Translations under genes and position numbers: made by a program
In this document: positions 59,399 through 64,000 of the stretch, one piece after another
How positions within the stretch are numbered: the stretch's first letter is position 1
Layout: each line of letters begins with the position of its first letter
Assembly (NCBI RefSeq): GCF_027409185.1
Contig: NC_084464.1
Location: 43,437,095 to 43,501,094, forward strand
DNA length: 64,000 bases
Origin: Cynocephalus volans
Taxonomy: Eukaryota > Chordata > Mammalia > Dermoptera > Cynocephalidae
Reading direction: 5' to 3'
Notes under the pieces: model-generated
The model's database searches: none
Told to the model about the DNA's origin: nothing
What the model saw: the letters and a program-made list of their open reading frames with translations, nothing else

Positions 59399-60900
59399 AT
59401 GGGAAGCACTCAGTTGACTCCCCTGAATTCCCTTCTTGGATGTATCCTTAACAATTGGACAGGGGTGACCCAGACAATCTGAAGAAAAAACACTTGATCT
59501 TTTTTTGTAACAAGGCCTGGCCTCAATATGAACTTGGGGACCAAGAGCTGTGGCCTCTAAAAGGGGAGCACCAGTTACAACATGATCTGCCAACTAGATC
59601 TGTTTGCAAGAGGCAAGGAAATGCTCAGAGATTCCTTATGTCCAGGCCTTCATGGCTCTGCATCAGGACCCCTCATTATGCAACAAAATTTCAAAGACTG
59701 ATCCAAAACAGTCACAACAAGTCCCGGATCTAACCGATGACCCCCTGCTTCAACATCCACCTGTCTCAGGGAAAACAGACCCCCTCCATATTGTCCAATG
59801 TCTACCATCTCTGTCCCTGCAGTCCCCCTCCTTAGCCCTTCCCACACAAGAAGATGCATTCTGTACCCTGCTTTGTCCCTTTTAGCCATCTTCCCTCTCT
59901 GGTAAGTGGCAGGTGCTGAAGACACCATTAGGGTCCAAGTTCCCTTTGAAATAACAGATATACAGCATTGTAAAGAAAAATTGGGAAAATATTCAGAGGA
60001 CCTGATAAATTTACAGATGGGTTCCAGACCCTGTCCTTGGCTTTTGACCTCTCCTAGAGGGATGTTCAGTTCTGTCTTTCAACTTGCTGTACCCCTGTTG
60101 AAGAAGACCACATCCTAGATCTGGCACAATAAGAAGCAAATGGAGTCTTTGCTGGAATCCCTCAGGGAAACTATCCAGGAGGAGAAACTGTCCCCATAAC
60201 CGACCCCGATTGGGATTACAGTACCACAGGGGAAATGACGACAAGGTCAAATTTCTCAGAAGGCCTGCTGAGAGGCATGAAAAAAGTAATGCAAAAGCCT
60301 GCAATTTATAAGCTTTACTGAATCATCCAGTAAAGGACAAAGACTTCGCAGCCTTTTTTGATCAATTAGAAGGATTTAGGAGGTTCACCAATTTGGATCT
60401 GGGCTTGCCTGAAGGCTGAGCCCTGACAGGACAATATTCATAAGTCAGTCAACCCCCTGATATCAGACATAAGCTGCAGAAGTTACAGTTGGGGCCACAG
60501 ACAAATCAGACTGTATTACCAATAGAGCCTTCATGGCATTTAACAAGCATGACCTTCAGGAGAGAAGGAAAGAATAGAGCAAGGAAAAATGACAGGCCAG
60601 AATTATGGCTGTCACAATTGGCAAAGCCTTTGAGACCCAGAGACCATCCAAGGATATACCTAAAGGCCAAACAAAAAAGGCCATGCATTCCTGATTCAAA
60701 TGCAAAAAGAGTGTACATTGGGCTAAGGAATGTATCCAACCACCCCAGTGCCATGTCGCCTTTGCCAAGATATTAAAGATGATTCCTGGCACTGGAGATA
60801 TGACTGCCCACACTCCCAAAATGGGGGATCACCAACAAAAGCTCTAGTAGTCCAGGAAGGAGAGGCAAGTGACTGAAGAGGCCTGGGGTTGTCATCCTCA
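59399..60900 (+). pseudogene. ERV C gag, disrupted
   Basis: Start ATG at 59399-59401, with Met-Gly giving the N-myristoylation glycine used for membrane targeting of matrix. The frame breaks within about 25 codons. Proline-rich linker sequence lies near 59740-59880, capsid-like sequence about 59906-60480, and a zinc-knuckle-like C-X2-C...H-X4-C at about 60748-60815, with a longer gap between the second Cys and the His than the canonical four. Multiple stops and frameshifts. Confidence 0.85.
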
Positions 60901-60929
60901 CCCCTGTCCAGGAACATCGTTATAACCGT

Positions 60930-61230
60930 GGAGGAACCCTAGGTGACTCTGGATGTTATGGGTAAGCAAATTCACTTCCCTTTGAATACAAGGGCAACTT
61001 ACTCTGTCCTTCCTACTTTTGCAGGAATCCTCACAATCCACAACTATTATGGGTATGGAGGGAAAATATAAGATAAGCTACTGCACCCCTCCCTTAACTT
61101 GTCAATTTGAGAATGAAATATTTGTACAGGAATTTCTAATAGTCCCTAGCTTCCCTTCCCCTCTTTTGGGATGGGATGCTCTGGCAAAGCTGGGGACTGT
61201 TCCTCAATTAAGACATAGACATAGATATAC
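60930..61230 (+). pseudogene. ERV C protease, disrupted
   Basis: Retropepsin-like sequence whose active site reads N-T-R-A instead of D-T-G-A (near 60990), so both the catalytic Asp and the Gly are altered. The C-terminal G-W-D-A-L-A-K-L region (near 61170-61195) matches the family's conserved G-R/W-D helix. A frame change lies between the two parts. Confidence 0.82.
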
Positions 61231-61675
61231 AAGTCAATCCTCTTTCCTGGTATACTGGAGAGCCAGGAAGGGCAAAGAAAGCTGTCCCCACAAAAATACA
61301 ACTCAAGGACCCCAATGTATTCCCCAATCAAAAACAATATGCAACCAAAGGGCCAGAAAATGACCCTCTGGGATGGACTGGGGAAACAAAGAGGGACTTT
61401 GATCTAAAACAAGCCCTAACCCAGGCTCCAGCATTGGGAATCCCTAATCTGCTTAAACCCTTTCCTTTGTATGTTGCAGAGAAAAGAGGAATAGCTCTGA
61501 GAGTCCTCACCCCCAAATTGGGAACTGAGCCACAGCCCACAGCATTCTTTTCAAAGAAACTTGAAGGAGAAGTGGCAGCCACTACTTTATTGGTAGAAGA
61601 GGCTGCAAAAATAACTATGGGACAGCCTTTGGAGGCGTTGACCCCTCATCAGATTGTCAGTCCTTGAAATAAAGG
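61231..61675 (+). pseudogene. ERV C reverse transcriptase, palm deleted
   Basis: The first RT residues (QLKDPNVFPNQKQYA near 61300-61340) run almost straight into thumb/connection sequence (Q-A-L-T-Q-A-P-A-L-G at about 61410-61440 and FFSKKLEGE near 61548). The fingers and palm with the YxDD catalytic site are absent, so most of the polymerase was lost in one deletion. Confidence 0.85.
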
Positions 61676-62330
61676 GACATCTATGGATGATGGGGGAATG
61701 TTTGACCAAGTATCAGGCACTTCTCATAGACAACCTGGGGGTGACTCTAAGGACCTGCAATCTATTAAATCCACACTCTCTTATGCCAACCGACTCCTCC
61801 CCCATCCATTCTTGCTTATATACTATATCCCAAATCCATGCAAGTAGGCTGGATTTAAAAGATCAGCCCTTACTAAACCCAGAAGACAATTGGTTTACGG
61901 ATGGGAACAGCTATATTCTCCATGGGGAGAAAATAGCAGGACATGTGGTAGTGAGTAAAACTCAAGTTACAGAGGCTCAGCCCGTAGCTCTGGGGACTTC
62001 AGCACAAAAGGATGAAATTATTGCCCTCATCCAAGCCCTGACCTTGGGAAAAGGAAAAAGGCTAAATATCTATACTGATTCTAAATATGCCTGCCTTGTA
62101 CTTCATACCCACACAGCCATCTAGAAAGAAAAGATTACTAACCACCAAACAATCTCCCATCAAACATGGGCCTGAGATCTTACAGCTACTACAGGCAATT
62201 AACCTACCAAAGGAAGTAGCTGTTATACATTGCAGAGGGGACCAAAAGAAATTCTATAGTGAGAGGAAATCAAAGGGCTGACAGGCGAAACCGGCAGCAC
62301 AGTGACCTCTAACCCAAACTGCCCTAGCCC
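61676..62330 (+). pseudogene. ERV C RNase H, disrupted
   Basis: Keeps the catalytic acidic residues in family contexts: FTDGNS (near 61897), KDEIIAL (near 62010) and YTDSKYA (near 62070-62090). A frameshift follows at about 62090, and the terminal His region (VIHCRGDQ near 62222) is in another frame. Confidence 0.87.
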
Positions 62331-62439
62331 TCTTTCCCTTAAAAGGGGAAACAATGACCCCACAGTATGCCCAAGTGGAAGAAGAGAAGGCCCAGATTGG
62401 AGGGGGCCATAAACAAGGGTCATAGTGGATGGTAAAAGG

Positions 62440-63541
62440 CAGACTCTTGCTCCCACAGACAATCCAGTGGAAGGCTATTAAGGCTCTGCACGATGCCTTT
62501 CAGTTGGTAGAGAGGCAACCTTAGCCATGGTCACTCATCTGTTTACAGGCCAGGGTTTGGCACAAACAGTTAAACAGGTTTGTAAGGCCTGTCCTCTGTG
62601 TGCCTACAACAACTCAGGGCCAAGGATGCCTCCATTGTTGGAGCCAGTCCGACAGAAAGGTTCACATCCAGGAGAAGACGGGCAAATTGATTTCACCCAA
62701 ATGCCTCCATGCTGGGGATATAAATATCTGCTGGTTTTCATAGACACTTTTTCTGGATGGATAGAGGCTTATCCTACTAGAACAGAAAAGGCCACTGAGG
62801 TAGTTAAGGCTCTTCTCAAGGATGTCATTCCCAGGTTTAGACCCCCTCACAGTCTTCAAAGTGATAATGGGCCATCCTTTACCACCCTTATAACCCAGGA
62901 GATAGCAAAGGCCTTGGGAATATAGTATCTTCTACATTCCACGTGGAGATCACAGTCCTCTGGAAAAGTAGAAAGGGCCAATCAAACCCTAAAATGCACA
63001 CTTGACAAATTATGCCAGGAAACCTCTACATATTGGGTTTCTATGTTCCCTGTTGCCCTTATAAGAGTGCACAATGCCCCAAAAGCTTAATTTCAGCCCA
63101 TATGGAATGCTGTGTGGCAGATCCTTTTTTTCAACAGATTTGCTCACAGATCCTGAGACTGCAGGCCTTATAAAATACATCACCAATTACAGCCAATTCC
63201 AAGCAGCCCTAAAGGGATATGGAGGTCATGTTTTATCTTCCCCTGGCAGTAACACTCAGGGGGCACAGATAAAGCCAGGAGACCAGGTCCTAATTAAAAT
63301 CTGGAAGGAAGGGACCCCTCACAAAAAAACTAAATCCTAAATGGAAGGGCCCTTTTCCAGTAATCCTAGCAACCCCTTCAGCAATAAAGATAGCTGGAAT
63401 GGATATTTGGGTTGATCTTTCCAGGGTAAAGTCTGTCCCCCTTTCATTACAGGAGAGCAATAACAGTGACCCACCTCCAAAGAAAACAACCGACACCTGT
63501 GAACCTTTAGAAGCCCTCAAGGTACTTTTTAAAAGGAAATG
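62440..63541 (+). pseudogene. ERV C integrase, disrupted
   Basis: Zinc-binding half with C-K-A-C-P-L-C near 62585-62605. The catalytic core keeps D (GQIDFTQ near 62687), D (SDNGPSF near 62860) and E (SGKVERANQ near 62955-62980). A TAG at 62923-62925 interrupts the core and a frameshift follows. The C-terminal DNA-binding region lies in pieces at 63074-63340 and 63340-63541, ending in a TGA at 63540-63542. Confidence 0.88.
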
Positions 63542-64000
63542 AAGGATTCTCACCACCAGATCTTATGACATGGATCATCCTTCTCTGTCTCCTGACCTCC
63601 ATCGTTTTTGACACCTGTACCGCTGCAAAGATGTGAGCCCCCCAGCAAAGAACTCCTCTGCCCACACTTAGTTTAACCACTATAGAGAAGGAACCCATCA
63701 GGCCTAGTGAGGGATGCTGCAAAGAAGTTAGCAGATAGAGCCTCACAATTACGACAACAATCATCTGCATTCTGGGATGCCTGGTTAAAAATCTGGAATT
63801 GGTTCCCATGGCTATTGCTCCATTAGGACCTCTGATGATGACTAAACGTGTTAACCAAATTTACCTAATTACATATGATCATGTAAAAAGGATATCAACC
63901 CCTTGGAACTACCACTGGCCCCTACCACACACTGCATGGACCAGACACCACCTGACCGACTAACACGCTTTGGATGGACCACAGTCATTTGCCCCTAATC
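63542..64000 (+). pseudogene. ERV C env remnant
   Basis: A short hydrophobic leader-like stretch (TWIILLCLLTSIVFD, about 63571-63615) follows integrase, then a stop. Sequence at 63770-63840 resembles the membrane-proximal part of a transmembrane subunit (LKIWNW-type). Too little DNA separates them for a full surface subunit, so env appears collapsed. The remainder runs off the window. Confidence 0.5.

Larger units (their letters stand above)
54765..64000 (+). mobile_element. Endogenous gammaretrovirus-like provirus (ERV C), runs off window
   Basis: Plus-strand provirus with 5' LTR, Gly-type primer site, an expanded leader (55689-59398) carrying other insertions, gag, protease, deleted RT, RNase H, integrase and an env remnant. 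Its 3' LTR would lie beyond 64000. The domain order and the tRNA-Gly primer site resemble ERV A, suggesting related families, but the sequences differ widely. Confidence 0.9.

Overview
This 64 kb window is nuclear DNA from a placental mammal. Evidence: two near-full-length LINE-1 elements, tRNA-derived SINEs, MaLR/ERV-L/gammaretrovirus-like ERVs, and decayed but intron-bearing copies of MHC-region genes. The tRNA-Ile-derived SINEs (20532-20640, 37440-37530) resemble the CYN family of colugos (Dermoptera), so a colugo is my best guess (moderate confidence, from memory of the family). No intact protein-coding gene was found.

Layout. 1-5700: plus-strand LINE-1, 5' end outside the window. 5836-20914 (unit A) and 37440-43010 (unit B): two diverged copies of one MHC class I block. 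Each keeps a class I alpha-3 exon (18537-18788; 42047-42319) between pieces of an old L1 that carries a SINE at the same site. Unit A later received a complete env-less endogenous retrovirus (8673-17083, minus strand) and an RPLP2 retropseudogene (19111-19648); both sites are empty in unit B. Beyond the class I exon, unit B has an MCCD1 pseudogene (43287-43938, +) tail-to-tail with a DDX39B pseudogene (44448-45410, -), the same gene order as the human DDX39B/MCCD1 pair and its class I-linked pseudogene copies. Unit A keeps only a DDX39B stub (21197-21450).

Between the units lie an ERV-L pol remnant (about 22300-24374, -), a full-length minus-strand LINE-1 (25006-31826), an ERV-L LTR with a Leu-type primer site (33860-34330), a MaLR-like LTR (34877-35305) and an ERV-L integrase remnant (about 36700-37120, -). 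Right of unit B, 45.5-53.8 kb is mostly low-repeat sequence with no recognised gene, plus an old L1 3' end, a MER5-like element and a MIR/L2 tail. A MaLR LTR with internal sequence (53774-54764) is followed by a second gammaretrovirus-like provirus (54765 to the window end, +). It is scarred by LTR-like insertions, a COMMD7-like pseudogene in its leader, loss of the RT palm and a collapsed env.

Nothing here forms a working pathway. The value of the window is as a record of nested insertion, duplication and decay in an MHC class I duplicon.
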